From Nageia nagi (taxonomy: Eukaryota; Pinophyta): a stretch of 64,000 nt of DNA. Below, piece after piece: positions 45,440-56,500 of this stretch. The stretch is taken from NCBI GenBank assembly GCA_050084985.1, contig JBITNC010000001.1, positions 23,312,001-23,376,000 of the forward strand, read 5' to 3'. How positions within the stretch are numbered: the stretch's first letter is position 1; the number at the start of each line of letters is the position of its first letter. A program made the translations under genes and the position numbers. The notes beneath the pieces are model-generated. The model had not been told where the DNA came from, ran no database searches, and saw only the letters and a program-made list of their open reading frames with translations.

Positions 45440-46340
45440 GAATTGGAAGAACTAAAACAACTATTGGTACTCCATGAAGGTATTTTTGAAGAACCAAAAG
45501 GGTTTCCCCCACATTTCCCTCATGATCATACGATCCAACTTATTTCAAGAAGTAAATTACTCAAAATTCAACCTTATCACTATCACTCTTTGTAGAAGAA
45601 TGAAATTGAGAAATTGGTACTTGATATGTTGGAAGTGAGTATCATTTAACCTAATGTAAGCCCTTAATCTTCTCTAGTCTTGTTAGTCTATAATTAGAAT
45701 GGATCTTGGCTCATGTGCATCTACTTTTGAGATCTCAACAAACTCACATTCAAGGATAAGATCCTTATTTTGATCATCAATGAATTGCTAGATAAACTAC
45801 ATAGGGCTAAATATTTTTCAAAATTATATTTTCACTTTTGATATCACTAAATTAGGTTCTATGAAAAAGATATTCCAAAAAGATATTTTTATACATATGA
45901 AGGTCATTATAAATTTTAATAATACCATTTGATTTTACTAATGCTCTCTCCATATTACAAAGTCTAATGAATCAAGTATTTCTCCCTTGCCTTAGAAAAT
46001 TTATTTTAGTTTTATTTGATGATATTTTGATCTACAATAAGAATTGAAAGGATCATTTATCTCACTTAGATCAAAACCCTTACAGATTCTCCACAATCAT
46101 CAATTATATGTCAAGCAATCCAAATGTGTTTTTGTACATAAGGAGATTGAGTATCTCAAGCATATTATTTATGAAGGTATCAAGGTAGATCCTTTGAAGA
46201 TTAAAGATGTGAAGGGTTAGCCTCTTCCTAATTCACTTGAAGGGTTGTGTAGAGTCCTAAGATTAACTTGGTATTATCACAAATTTGTGAAGGATTATGG
46301 AAAGATTGCATCCCACTAACAAATTTACTAAAAAAGAATG
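45440..46340 (+). pseudogene. pol: gypsy-B reverse transcriptase
   Basis: Motifs in order: FEEPKGFPPHFPHDHTIQL near 45490, KIQPYHYHSL, KNEIEKLVLDMLEVSII near 45600, SSLVLLVYN, GSWLMCIYF, LNKLTFKDKILILIINELLD, HRAKYFSKLYFHF, the FRKEDIPK-type stretch near 45860, then LMNQVFLPCLRKFILVLFDD with ILIY at about 46000-46042, where the catalytic FDD is intact. After this, DHLSHL and a SILFMKVS-type thumb region run to the YYHKFVKDYGKIA connection at 46275. There are many stops (mostly TAG/TAA) and frameshifts. Confidence 0.9.
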
Positions 46341-46720
46341 TTTTCATCTAGTTTTCCATTGTTAAAGAATATTTTCACAAATTAAAGGAAGCCATGTGTT
46401 CTACCTCAATCTTAGCCATGATCAATTTCTCAAAAACCTTTATCATTGAGAGTGATGCTTCTAGAGTGGGACTTGGAGTCATTTTGATGCTAGAGGCATG
46501 ACCCTTGGCTTTCACCAACAAAGCCTTGTTAGGCAAAAATTTAGCCAAATCCATAATTAAAAAATAAATATTAATAATTATTCATATTATTCATTTATGA
46601 TGGTCATATCTCATCAGTTAATATTTTTTCATTCAAAAATGTGTCATCATGGGATATCTAGAAGGTACGAACATTCACCAAAGACTAGTTGAAAATGGTT
46701 TTGCATCAAATTAGACCATG
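46341..46720 (+). pseudogene. pol: gypsy-B RNase H remnant
   Basis: Starts after the reverse transcriptase connection. FSKTFIIESDASRVGLGVIL lies near 46425-46490, with the first catalytic Asp (SDAS), then pieces resembling the LAKSIIK and HQLIFFHSKMCHHGISRRY parts near 46540-46680. Strongly decayed with multiple stops. Integrase should follow but is not recognisable before copia-B interrupts at 47024. Confidence 0.7.
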
Positions 46721-47023
46721 TTTTTAATATTTAACTACTAAAACTATTGTCCAAATTTGGTTAATGAAATTCTTTAGTGATAGAAGTGAAAAGTTTAATT
46801 TATGAGGCTTTGAAAGATGCAGATTTTGCATTGTCTATGGAGAATAAAACCAAGAATTTTTTGGGTAGAATTATAATTGGAAAGTATAGTTCATACGGAA
46901 CTACTATGTTGTTTATCCATATATCATGATGAGGATATTTCCTATGATAAAGTCAATTATTCTCAAATGGAAGCCAAGGTTTGTTAATTTTGGTTTGTTT
47001 CCTCCTAAATGAGGGGCCAATCT

Positions 47024-47392
47024 AAAGAATTTTGACCATTACACAAAACTAGAACATCAAATAACAGATTGCATTAACATGGAGCAAGATTACAATCCTA
47101 GAGCTTTAATAAACACTTCTGGAGCTCGTCTGGAGCTCGTCTGGAGCACATCTAGAGTTCATCTGGAGCACGTCCAGAGTTTATCTGGAGCTCATCTAGA
47201 AAAGTATTTTTAGCTTGCCTCCACTACACTACCATAGCTGCATACAAGTAGAACGCATACAAAATGTTACATTGTCCAGTCTGTTCCCCACTACTTCATC
47301 AGTTTAAACAGTTTTAATGTATTCTTGTTGTAACCACCAACTACATAACTTCCAATCATAGCAACCCATTAAACTATGCTGAGTTGTCTACA
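47024..47392 (-). repeat. 3' LTR of copia-B
   Basis: 369 bp. On the minus strand it starts TGTAGACAACTCAGC and ends AATTCTTTA (CA changed to TA). The 54-bp excess over the 5' LTR is accounted for by extra 11-bp units (47118-47194). The last codons and stop of the polyprotein lie inside this LTR (stop at 47374). Confidence 0.95.
47118..47194 (+). repeat. 11-bp minisatellite in the copia-B 3' LTR
   Basis: Seven consecutive 11-bp units with consensus TCTGGAGCTCG or TCTGGAGCACG. The same place in the 5' LTR has only two units. Confidence 0.9.
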
Positions 47393-47805
47393 TTCTCCCC
47401 CTTAATGCAAAGAGGACTCACCATGGAGTCTTTGAGCATCACATACTGAGCTTTGACAACACCTTTTGTGAAAATATCAGCCAAGTTGATCTTGGTGTTG
47501 CAATAGTGAAGCTCAATTTGGTCCTTCTCCACCATGTCACGAATGAAGTGGTACTTGAGTTGGAAGTGCTTTGACCTGCTGTGGTGGATGGGATTTTGTG
47601 CCAACTGAATGGCACTTTGGTTGTCATAGTAAAGAATTATTGGTCCATGTTGTTTCTCACCAACTTCATCAAGTAGTTTCCTTAGCCATAAGGCTTGTGC
47701 ACTAGCTGTGGTGAGGGCTATATACTCAGCCTCACAAGAAGAGAGAGCAACTATAGATTGCTTCTTAGAACTCCATGTTATCATTCCTGAACCAAGTGAG
47801 AAACA
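47374..47805 (-). pseudogene. pol: copia-B RNase H
   Basis: C-terminal domain of the polyprotein. After a TAA that replaces a Tyr codon following DRKSTSG at 47803, the frame is open: MITWSSKKQSIVALSSCEAE (Glu of the SSCEAEY motif), YIALTTASAQALWLRKLLDE, ILYYDNQSAIQLAQNPIHHS (catalytic Asp in DNQSAI), HFIRDMVEKDQIELHYC and LADIFTKG. It ends MLKDSMVSPLCIKGENVDNS, stopping at 47374 inside the LTR. All the key motifs are present. The single stop apart, the domain could be functional by eye. Confidence 0.95.
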
Positions 47806-49310
47806 TTACCCAGAAGTGGACTTCCTATCATCCAAATTGCTACCCCAATCACTGTCACTAAAACCCACAAGCTTAAACTTATCAACATGAGAGTAGTGAA
47901 GACCATAACCAATGGTACCTTTGACATACCTCAAAATGCATTTTACATCCTTCAAATGCAAAATAGAAGGATCATTCATGTATCTAGATACCAAAGAGAC
48001 AGCAAATTGTATATCATGCCTAGTGTTGCAAAGGAACATAAGACTACCAACTATGCTTCTAAATTCTGTCACACTTGCTTTTGGAGCACCATCATCCTTA
48101 CAAAGCAACTCACCATGAGCTACAGGATTGTGAACAGTAGTACAGTTCATCATAACATACTTAGAAAGCATGTCCCTTACATATTTACTTTGACAAACAA
48201 AAATCTCTTCTTGATATTGGTGGACCTCCATGCCAAGAAAGTACCTCATAAGGCCCAAATCCTTCATTTCAAACTCATTCATCAAATCAGTTTTAAATTT
48301 GTTGTTCAAGATGGGATCACTTCCCATATATATCAAATCATCAACATAAAGAGAAACAAGCAAAGTCTGATTACTTTCTCTCTTGATGTAGAGTGTTGGC
48401 TCATTCTTGCTCCTCATGAGTCTAAAATTCTAAAAGTATCCATCTATGCGAGTGTACCAAGCTCTTGGAGCTTGCTTAAGACCATACAAGGCCTTCTTGA
48501 GCTTGTACACATGATGTTCTTTGCCTTGCACTTGAAACCCTTGAGGTTGCTATACAAAAACCTCTTCATCCAAGTAACCATTCAAGAATGCACTCTTCAC
48601 ATCCATGTGGTAGACACTCCAATGGTTTTGGGCAGCCATTGAAAGGAGCAACCTTACTATTTCTTGCCTTGCAACTGGTGCAAAAGTCTCTTCAAAGTCT
48701 ACACTATGTTTTTGTGTGAAGCCTTTAGCAACCAATCTTGCTTTGTGTCTTTCTATGGTACCATCACTATTGTACTTGGTCTTGTAGACCCACTTGGAGC
48801 CCACACACCTCTTTCCTTTGGGCAACTCACAAAGTACCCAAGTGTCATTTTTGTTTATGGAGTGAAGCTCCTCTTGCATAGCCTTCACCCACACATTTTT
48901 GGTGCAAGCTTCCTCATAACAAGATGGATCAAAAATAGAAATATTAGTATTTTGGACTGCACACAAAGCATAGTTCAACATCTCACCCTTTGGATCCTCA
49001 TCAAGTTCCATATTGCTAAATTGCTTAACAAACTTATCCATTTCATGAAATTGACTTCTTGTTAATCTTTGATGGAAATTTTGATCTAAAACTTGAGAAG
49101 GAGGATGGTTTTGAAAGTGTCTTTTACCTCTCTTGGTCTTCATCACTTCTTGGATCACATTTGGAGAGCCACCACTTGAAGGTGAGCTTGGAGTGGATTT
49201 TGAGCTTTGAGATGGACTTGATGGAGGACTTGGAGGCACCACTTGGAGGTTTGGAAGAGAATTTGATCTCTTGGGTCTGCACATTCTTTGCTTGTGAAGT
49301 ATCTTCATGG
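47806..49310 (-). pseudogene. pol: copia-B reverse transcriptase
   Basis: Two long open parts in one frame, separated by stops near 48549 and 48430. First part (48550-49308): Ser/Pro-rich linker, then WVKAMQEELHSINKNDTWVL, GSKWVYKTKYNSDGTIERHK, RLVAKGFTQKHSVDFEETFA, PVARQEIVRLLLSMAAQN and MDVKSAFLNGYLDEEVFV. Then the [15 protein letters not shown] region, with TAG codons on both sides, where family members usually have Gln. Second part (47806-48417): LLVSLYVDDLIYMGSD with catalytic YVDD, FEMKDLGLMRYFLGMEV, FVCQSKYVRDML, RSIVGSLMFLCNTRHDIQFA and FSDSDWGSNLDDRKSTSG (start of RNase H). The changes look like C-to-T events. Confidence 0.96.
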
Positions 49311-49332
49311 CTGGTCACTCCTCCTCCAATGT

Positions 49333-50092
49333 CTACAATGCATTTTTGCTGCTTCCATACACTTTCCCCTCCTCAAAAATGACATCCTGGGAGATAAGCA
49401 TTTTCTTGGTTTTGGGGTTGTAAAGCCTATATGCTTTACTCTCATCACTGTATCCAATGAACACACATGGTTCACTCTTTGCATCCAACTTTTTTCTATG
49501 CTCCTTTGGCACATGAGCATATGCCAAACACCCAAAAACTCTAAAATGCCGGACAGTAGGCTTCTTATCATACCAAGCCTCATAGGGGGTCTTGCCATCA
49601 ATAGCACTAGTGGAACACCTATTCAAGATGTAGTTTTAGGTCTTTACGCTTCATCCCAATACATGTAATGCAATTTTTTAGATTGCATCAAACATCTTGC
49701 CATCTCCATGAGAGTTCTATTCTTCCTCTCTGCCACACCATTTTGTTGAGGAGTATAGGCTATAGTAAACTATTTTTGATGCCATTTTGCTTGCAAAACT
49801 TAGAAAAATCAGTAGAAGAATACTCTCCTCCTCTATCACTCCTCACACATTTAATCTTATGTTCACATTCATTCTCAACCATCTCTTTGAATTCTTTAAA
49901 AAACTCAAATGCTTCATCTTTATGCTTCAAAAAATAGACCCAACTCATTCTACTAAAATCATTAATGAAGGTGAGAAAATAAGAACTCATACCAAGACTT
50001 TTGTTTTGCATTGGTCCACATAAATCAGTATGAACCAACTATAGTGGGAATGAGGCCCTCCATGCTTTCCCATAATCAAATTTCTACCTTGT
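49333..50092 (-). pseudogene. pol: copia-B integrase
   Basis: Core: MVHTDLCGPM (first catalytic Asp) near 50030, SYFLTFINDFSRMSWVYFLK, FKEFKEMVENECEHKIKCVR and SDRGGEYSSTDFSKFCKQNG (second Asp), then a shift near 49770 and YTPQQNGVAERKNRTLMEMA with the third catalytic Glu, near 49745-49690. C-terminal part 49333-49626: STSAIDGKTPYEAWYDKKPT, VRHFRVFGCLAYAHVPKEHR, CVFIGYSDESKAYRLYNPKT and KMLISQDVIFEEGKV. The upstream zinc domain (HLRFGHV-x(n)-CEGCVLGK) is at 50093-50200. About two frameshifts and one or two stops break it. Confidence 0.96.
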
Positions 50093-50640
50093 TTACTTGC
50101 CCAACACACAACCTTCACAAACTGATTTTGGATTTTCAACAAGAGGTAAACCATGAACTAGCTTATGAGATAGTTTCAAACTACTGAAATTTACATGTCC
50201 AAATCTAAGATGCCATAACCAGGACTCATCTTTAATAGACACATTTGCAAGAATATTATCCCCCTTTTTTCCAAGTTTCAATGGGAATAAATGATTTGGA
50301 GACATTTTAACAGTAGAAACTAACTTATGCCCATGGTTCTTATCAAAAATTTTACACTTACCCTCATCAAAAACTAGCTTGTAGTTATTTTCCAACATTT
50401 TCCCAATACTCAACAAACTATGAGCCATATCCAGAGTGTGATATACATTGTGCATCTTCTTCATCCCATGCTTGGTAGGCACCTCAAGCATGCCTTTGCC
50501 AGCCACCTCAATTGTAGAATTATTGCCAAGCTTGATACTTGACTTGTAGGAATGGTCCATGGATGAAAGTAGCTCCCCCTTACCGGTCATATGGTTTGAA
50601 CATCCAAGTCCAACAACCAAGTCTCCTCTTGTTTTGTTTC
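50093..50640 (-). pseudogene. pol: copia-B protease and integrase zinc domain
   Basis: Begins with the protease active-site region near 50600: GCSNHMTGKGELLSSMDHSY. The normal D-S-G-C is disturbed by a small indel, so the frame changes between the Asp and the GCSNHMTG. Then SIKLGNNSTIEVAGKGMLEV, VYHTLDMAHSLLSIGKMLEN, and the gag-pre-integrase part with the HHCC zinc ligands: WLWHLRFGHVNFSSLKLSHK and VCEGCVLGK. 175 codons are open. Confidence 0.93.
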
Positions 50641-50699
50641 AGCCATATTGGCTATCTCCTCCATGGAAAGAAAGAGAGTTTCACCATACTCTTCTTCCT

Positions 50700-51581
50700 C
50701 TCCAAATTTACCACTTTTCCATCACCATTTGCCGCTTATTTTGCTCTACACTCCCTCTCATAATGCCCATACTTGTTGCAGTAGTAACATTGAGCATTCC
50801 TCTTGTCACCATTGCTTCTACCTCTTCCTCTTTGTTGGAATGGCCTCCTCTTTGCCTACCTCTACCTCTCCCTCTTTGCTGGCCTCTACCTCTGCCTCTA
50901 CCTTGTCCATTTGAGCTAGAATCACCTTCTTTTGCAGTAAAGGCTTTCTCCTCTTTACTGGATTGGACTGGTTCATCATCAACCATTTCTTCATGAGACA
51001 TAAGGCAGCCAATGAGAGAATCTATCTCCATTTGAGAGAGGTCTTTTGTCTACATGAATATCAAAATGTGATGCCACTTCTTGGTAAGAGATCTCAAAAT
51101 TTTTTTATTACAATGGCCTTCTCCAAGGTCTCTCCAAGAGTTAGCATTTTGTTCACAATCTCTTTCACTCTAACACAATAATCTGAAGCTTTTTCATTAT
51201 CCTTCATTTTTAAATTCTCAAATTCTATCCTTAGAGTCTACAATTTTACCTCCTTCACTTGATCACTCCCTTGGAATCCTACCTTCAACATAGCCCAAGC
51301 CTTTTTGGCTGTCTTGCAGCCTGCAATTCTTGAAAAATGCTCCTATCAAGAGCTGCTTGGAGATGAGACAAGGCAAGAGAGTTCTTGCTCCTACATTCCT
51401 TCATAGCTTTCTTATCATCTGCTGAAAGAGAGCTCCAATCTGCTGGCTCTACATAGCCATCATCAACAACATCCCATAAATCTTTGCTAATGAGCAAAGT
51501 TTGTATCTTGATGCTCCAATATCCATAGTCAGTGCCATAAAACTCTGGAATGGGAATGGATGAGCTTGTGTTACTGGCCAT
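50700..51581 (-). pseudogene. gag: copia-B gag with intact zinc knuckle
   Basis: Starts at ATG 51581 (MASNTSSSIPIPEFYGTDYG), followed by YWSIKIQTLLISKDLWDVVD, LSADDKKAMKECRSKNSLAL and LQAALDRSIFQELQAA, the UBN2-type gag of plant copia elements. The middle (51285-51040) is shifted and broken. Then a Glu/Gly/Arg-rich basic stretch with many GRGRG-type dipeptides near 50830-50900, and the knuckle CYYCNKYGHYEREC (50750-50792), all four ligands present. Confidence 0.93.
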
Positions 51582-51674
51582 TATACCTACAAACAAGAAA
51601 CCAAAACACTACAAGCAACTTTTGCAATTGCTAGAAGCCATAGGCTTTCTCAAACCTAGCTCAGACCCAACAAA

Positions 51675-51687
51675 GCTCTGATACCAA
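51675..51687 (-). other. Primer-binding site of copia-B
   Basis: Minus strand TTGGTATCAGAGC, a perfect match to the initiator-methionine tRNA complement, right after the 5' LTR. Confidence 0.95.
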
Positions 51688-51688
51688 A

Positions 51689-52003
51689 TGAAGAATTTTG
51701 ACCATTACATAAAATTGGAACATCAAATAATAGATTGCATTAATATGGAGCAAGATTACAATCCTAGAGCTTCAATAAACACTTCTCGAGCTCATCTGGA
51801 GCTCATCCAGAAAAGTATTTTCAGCTCACCTCCACTACACTACCACAGCTGCATACAAGTAGAACGCATACAAAATGTTACATTGTCCAGTCTAATCCCC
51901 ACTACTTCATCAGTTTAAACAGTTTTAACGTATTCTTATTGTAACCACCAACTACATAACTTCCAATCATAGTAGCCTGTTAAACTGTGCTGAGTTGTCC
52001 ACA
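51689..52003 (-). repeat. 5' LTR of copia-B
   Basis: 315 bp. On the minus strand it starts TGTGGACAACTCAGC and ends AATTCTTCA. Outside the minisatellite it differs from the 3' LTR at roughly 20 positions by eye, nearly all transitions. The right flank is CAATC. Confidence 0.96.
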
Positions 52004-52008
52004 CAATC

Positions 52009-53636
52009 TTCATCCTTATGTGTTTGTAATGAGGCTTATGTATCCCCAACTTGAAAAGATATAGTTAAAGCTCATCAATGTGGTAGATGAAAATATCTCT
52101 AATATTGGAGGCTCCTTTGTTGGGTTGAAATAATTAGTTATTATTTTATTTTATGGCTTCAATACCATTGACCTTGCTATAATTTCCAACAAGTTGCAAG
52201 TGTGGTATCTTTATATCCTTATTTTTTTGGGTCATGCTAATAGACAACTGCAAGGCTAGAATGATGCATGAAACCTTAGATTCAGTATTTTGAGTAACAT
52301 CATCTTTGTATGTAAGTTATTTACATGAATGGATCTATTTGTGGGTATATTAATTGTGGTTTATTTACTTGTTTTAGGAACGGTTGGATTATTATCCTAA
52401 AAACTCCTTGTCTCTTGAAAATGTCTCACATTCATTTTCTTTGCAACAAATAAGCATTGAATTCCTATGTTGTATCTCTCTTTCCAAACCTTCTTCAACA
52501 TTATCATTCACTAATAGTACTAGAAGCATTCCAACCTACAAAATGCTATCATGAGTGGGATTCTACATTTTGTTGCATCAAAATAATAATTTTGTACCAA
52601 CAATGTAGTGGTGGATTTCATCATCACTATATTGTGATATCATGATCCACCTCTCTAGTCAAGTATGAAGCTTTCAATCGTGGATCTCATGGAAATTTAG
52701 ATTTAGACAACTATTTCTTTGACCATTTGGATCAAATTCTTATTTGGATTATCCTTATTTGCTCACATCTAAAGATTTGACTTTGATAAAGTATTTTCGA
52801 TTGTGGTGCTTGTACCTAGTGCATACATCTCTATTTTTTCTATCATGAATATGTTTTTGCAATAGGATGCATACAAAGCACATTTGAAAATTATTAATAT
52901 TTATTGTTGTAACTTCTACATTACATTCTAGTGTTTTATTCTAATGATCAAATTTCAATCCTATCTGCTATTAGTGTGTATTTTCAATTTAAGTTTTATC
53001 TAAAACTAGGCTACCTGCAAGTTTTGTGTTGTCTTTTTGTTGGCTCAAATACATATATGATTTGGAGTGTAACAACTTAAAAATATAAAATTCATTCAAA
53101 TTTGAGTGTGAGAATTTGACTACAAAATACTTGGTTGACAATATCACTTAGATTTTTTATGTAGAATTTTATTAGGTTGGAGTCATTACATATGTGACAT
53201 TAAAAACATGAGTCATGGTGGCTAGGAAAATGTTTTGGTATTTGAAATTGGGTTGTATCCTTTTTTCATATAATTATTGTCCAAAAAATATTTCTTTAAC
53301 TATAATAAATCTATGTTTTATGTTCAACCTATTTAACTTGAAAAAATAAATAGTAAAATTGATTTGAAAGGTCAGTATGTAATGAGTTGTAGTTGATGAC
53401 ACCTCACAAAGATATATTTTCTAACTAGGAATTATGTTTCTATAGATATTTGAGAGAACTTACTTTTAATCATCTAGAAGTAGTTAACAATGGTGTTGAC
53501 TAGATAGTTCTTTTATGAGATAACCACCTCATTAGTTTCTCTTAATTTTGAATGTCTAGAGGGTCCTATAAATTTAGTTGCATTGGAAATACTAGTTGTG
53601 TGAAGTCCTTTACTCAAAATGATAAGACCTAACAAA
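52009..53636. other. AT-rich DNA, nothing recognised; possible gypsy-B continuation
   Basis: By position this should continue gypsy-B after copia-B, but I see no integrase motif, chromodomain or LTR copy. The open frame 52457-52645 has no recognisable features. Confidence 0.5.
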
Positions 53637-54148
53637 AGTTGGAATGTATAATGCATTATTGTAAGGTTTTGTAAGGCTCTTCTTGTAAATTCACCAGTGC
53701 TTAAAGGTATCCCTAGATACCTTAAATATTTAAGTGAATATGATAATGTAACTTATCATCCATCCCTTCTAATGAGCATGTCTCTTGGGTAAAAGGTTGA
53801 ATAATTTTATGTCTTTGTACAATGGTTAAAAGGGTGATCCAAGGGAGGATTTTTTCCTAAAAATAGAAGGCCTTCTCCTTGATATTACATAGCAAAAGTT
53901 GAAACAAAGCTATGCTCTAGGATTAATATTAGGAGAGGAAGAAAGAGGTCTTGTAAGAGAGTTATCTTTATGAATGAGAAAGATCTTAGTTAGTGGATGT
54001 ACTACCATGGTTGAAGAAACCACTTTACATTAGTGTCATCTTATGTGAATTCTATATTTTAGTGTGTGTTCTTAATGTTTAATGATTTGAAATAGTCTTC
54101 AAGTGATCTAGGGTAATTAGGAATTAGTCTTGTAGGCTTGTTCTTTTA
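53637..54148 (+). repeat. 5' LTR of copia-A2
   Basis: Reads AGTTGGAATGTATAATGC (first base changed from TGTTGG) and follows the family LTR throughout, including ACTTAT, the Pol II core region with TAAAAATAGAAGG (degenerate TATA) near 53860, and GTAATTAGGAATTAG. Confidence 0.9.
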
Positions 54149-54149
54149 A

Positions 54150-54164
54150 TTGCTATCTAGAGCC
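54150..54164 (+). other. Degenerate primer-binding site of copia-A2
   Basis: TTGCTATCTAGAGCC corresponds to TTGGTATCAGAGC with one substitution and one inserted base. Confidence 0.75.
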
Positions 54165-56500
54165 ATTCTTAGAGGCTCCTCTTCAATATCTTGAAGGTTC
54201 ATCTACATCCTTGTTGAGATAAAAATATTTGTGAAGGTATGACCTCTCTCTCCTTTCATTTTTTGAATGATACTAACATATTTTGTGTTATGTGTTAGTT
54301 CAATTTTTTTAGGAAAATTTGCTTTTAAAGTAGCAATATGTTGTTATATACTAATATTTTATTTTTTATGATAGTTAAAAATTTTTTATTAAAATTACTT
54401 AATATTTTTCTACAAATTTAAAAATTAAATTGTATTTATTGAAATAAAAATGGTGGAATTTTGTAAAAATAAATTTACAATATATATTTGTATATACTTT
54501 GAAATAGGGGAGGTACATTAATAAATAAATATTTCTTGCAATAATACTTACAAAAGGGGGAAGGGAAATATTTTACAATGTATTCAAACTTCTAATAAAT
54601 GGGGCCAAACTTTCAAAAGATTTAGGGGTAGTTGTGCTCATATTAGCACAAGTAGAAATAGTTGGCAATTTAATTATATCCACCACCCCCTTTGCTTTTG
54701 TAGGCATCAGCACTTTGTTACTCACATTATGTTAGTTACCAACCAACCTGGTTCAACCATTCCTCCATTGTTTGCATCACCCCACTAGCCTCTAAGATGC
54801 CCCTTTTGACCTCCATAACTTCTAGGCTTTGTATTGACTTTGTCTAACCCTGGCTCCTCTAGCTAGTGGCCCACCCCTCACCTTGAGATCTTTAAATTGC
54901 ACATCCTCTCCATCCTCCTCTATTCCTTCATGTATTCTTAAGGGGGAGTTCCACTCTAATGAATCTTGATACATTACTATCCATGCCAACTACTTTGGAT
55001 TAGCCCCACTCAATGTCATCATATCTTGCATGTGCAACACCACTACATCCTATCTCCTTCACTTCCATAGTCATAGAGACCACTTCCCATTATGCACGAC
55101 CATCTTTTGTCATTGAGGTCACCTCCCAATGTGTCACTACCACACTATCAGCTCTAAATTCCCACCTTGCTATTGGATATGAACACATTGGAACCTTGCT
55201 ACCAAGCTTGTCTCTACCTCCTGAGCTCCTTTGACCTCCCATCCTAGCTAATGTCACTCCCCCCTGTTTGGCATCCTCCTTGATCAACCTATTGCCTCTT
55301 AATTTCTTTAGTAAATGTTGTTAAATTTTAAATATTAAAACCCCACTTCTATAGTTTGTTTGAGTGCACACCTCCCTCTCTACTCATTTTAATTGGCAAA
55401 GAGTGCAACTCATTTAATATTTAATAGGCCTGATGGATAGGCTCAACTGCATCCCATGATGTTTTTTTTTAATAACATTTTTTGGGGAGTTGTTTTTAAA
55501 TAATATAAAGTGTAAAACTCTATAAGGGAGGTATTTAAAGGAGGAAAAGTTTTCAAAATAGATGGGAATTTTTTGGAGGATGATTCTTTAAATAAGGAGT
55601 TATTTTTCAAATAGGAGGATGTTACTTTTTTAATTATTTAAGGGGAGAGTAGTTAATAGTTTTTTTACCTTTTTATAAAAAGGTTAATAAGATTTCATTA
55701 TCCTAAAAAAAGGAGGGAATTGTTTTTTTAAGGGGAGAGAAAAATTTAGTAGTTTTTTTTTTTTAAGTTTGGAATTTCTTTCCATTGGTAATTTTTTCCC
55801 TCTAAGGTAAAATTGCAAAAAAGAGGAGGATGAATGAATTTTGTTTACCATAGATGAATTTGGTAACTTTTTCTTAGTGTTAAAGCAATTTTTTAAGGAA
55901 AAAATGTAATGTTATTGAAAGGGGAAAAATGATTACTTTCTTGGGTAGAAATGTGGCAATATATTTTTCCTTAAGTAGAAAAATTACAAATGAAATTTTT
56001 AAGTACATGATTGGTGAAAGGAAATTTTTTTTCAAGGTTAAAGTTTTTTTAAGTAAAAGGGGGATGTTTTTTTGTTACTTAAAATAATGATCATTGTTAC
56101 TTAAAAATAATGAACCCATGCTTGTTTGTAAAGAGGTCCTCTTGGGGTTGGTAACAAAACCCATTGGACTCTTAGGTTTCAATTTTAGATAATGTATCAT
56201 TTTAAGCACTTTACTTTATTTTAAGTAATTTTATTTAATTTTTTTTTTAAATTGTAAACATTGAAAGTACACCTTGTAAAATGAACACATTTGTATGTTT
56301 TATTTTTTAACATGACTTGTTTGGGGAGCCATGAGGGGAGGATAAGGCAGACTAGAGCTTTTAGTTTGATAATCCAAATGGTGTAAAGTTTGTACTTCTT
56401 GATTTTTCCTAAGTCCTTTGTTGGTCTATACATAAATCCATATAGGTGGACAGGCATGTTTGTAGTGATATTACATGTCCACACATTCATTCACGAATTA
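54165..56500 (+). other. Long leader of copia-A2
   Basis: Parallels the copia-A1 leader. 54660-55300 is pyrimidine-rich and GC-richer. 56100-56490, read in reverse complement, matches 21630-22000, consistent with both elements' orientations. Between them (55440-56090) is a stretch of repeated short poly-T and GGGGA tracts. Two open frames overlap at 55013-55287 and look composition-driven. Confidence 0.7.

Larger units (their letters stand above)
6674..47023 (+). mobile_element. gypsy-B: outer Ty3/gypsy element, split by insertions
   Basis: Plus-strand gypsy element reconstructed from separated parts: 5' LTR candidate 6674-7066, primer-binding site 7070, leader, gag 7741-8401, then gag again from 43788, protease near 45005, reverse transcriptase 45440-46340 and RNase H to about 46720. 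The gag halves fit each other: the left half ends in SYFIS at 8401 and the right half begins SGLKEDI at 43788, the usual order in plant gypsy gag. The gap is filled by the Tat-like element, and the right part is broken by a hAT-like element and by copia-B. I could not find the integrase or the 3' LTR; sequence after 52008 may continue the element but shows no recognisable domain. Confidence 0.8.
47024..52003 (-). mobile_element. copia-B: full-length Ty1/copia element
   Basis: Minus-strand element of 4980 bp with LTRs 47024-47392 and 51689-52003 and a perfect 5-bp target duplication CAATC (47019-47023, 52004-52008). Primer-binding site 51675-51687; polypurine tract 47393-47406. Gag, protease, integrase, reverse transcriptase and RNase H all follow in Ty1/copia order. 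It is the best-preserved element here, broken by only a handful of stops and a few frameshifts. Length and layout are typical of a compact plant copia element. It interrupts gypsy-B after the RNase H. Confidence 0.97.

Noticed and set aside
47887-48642. 251-codon plus-strand open frame
   Set aside because: Lies fully opposite the copia-B reverse transcriptase, whose motifs are unmistakable.
49288-49668. 126-codon plus-strand open frame
   Set aside because: Antisense to the copia-B integrase C-terminal part.
50559-50996. 145-codon plus-strand open frame
   Set aside because: Antisense to the basic Gly/Arg stretch and zinc knuckle of copia-B gag.
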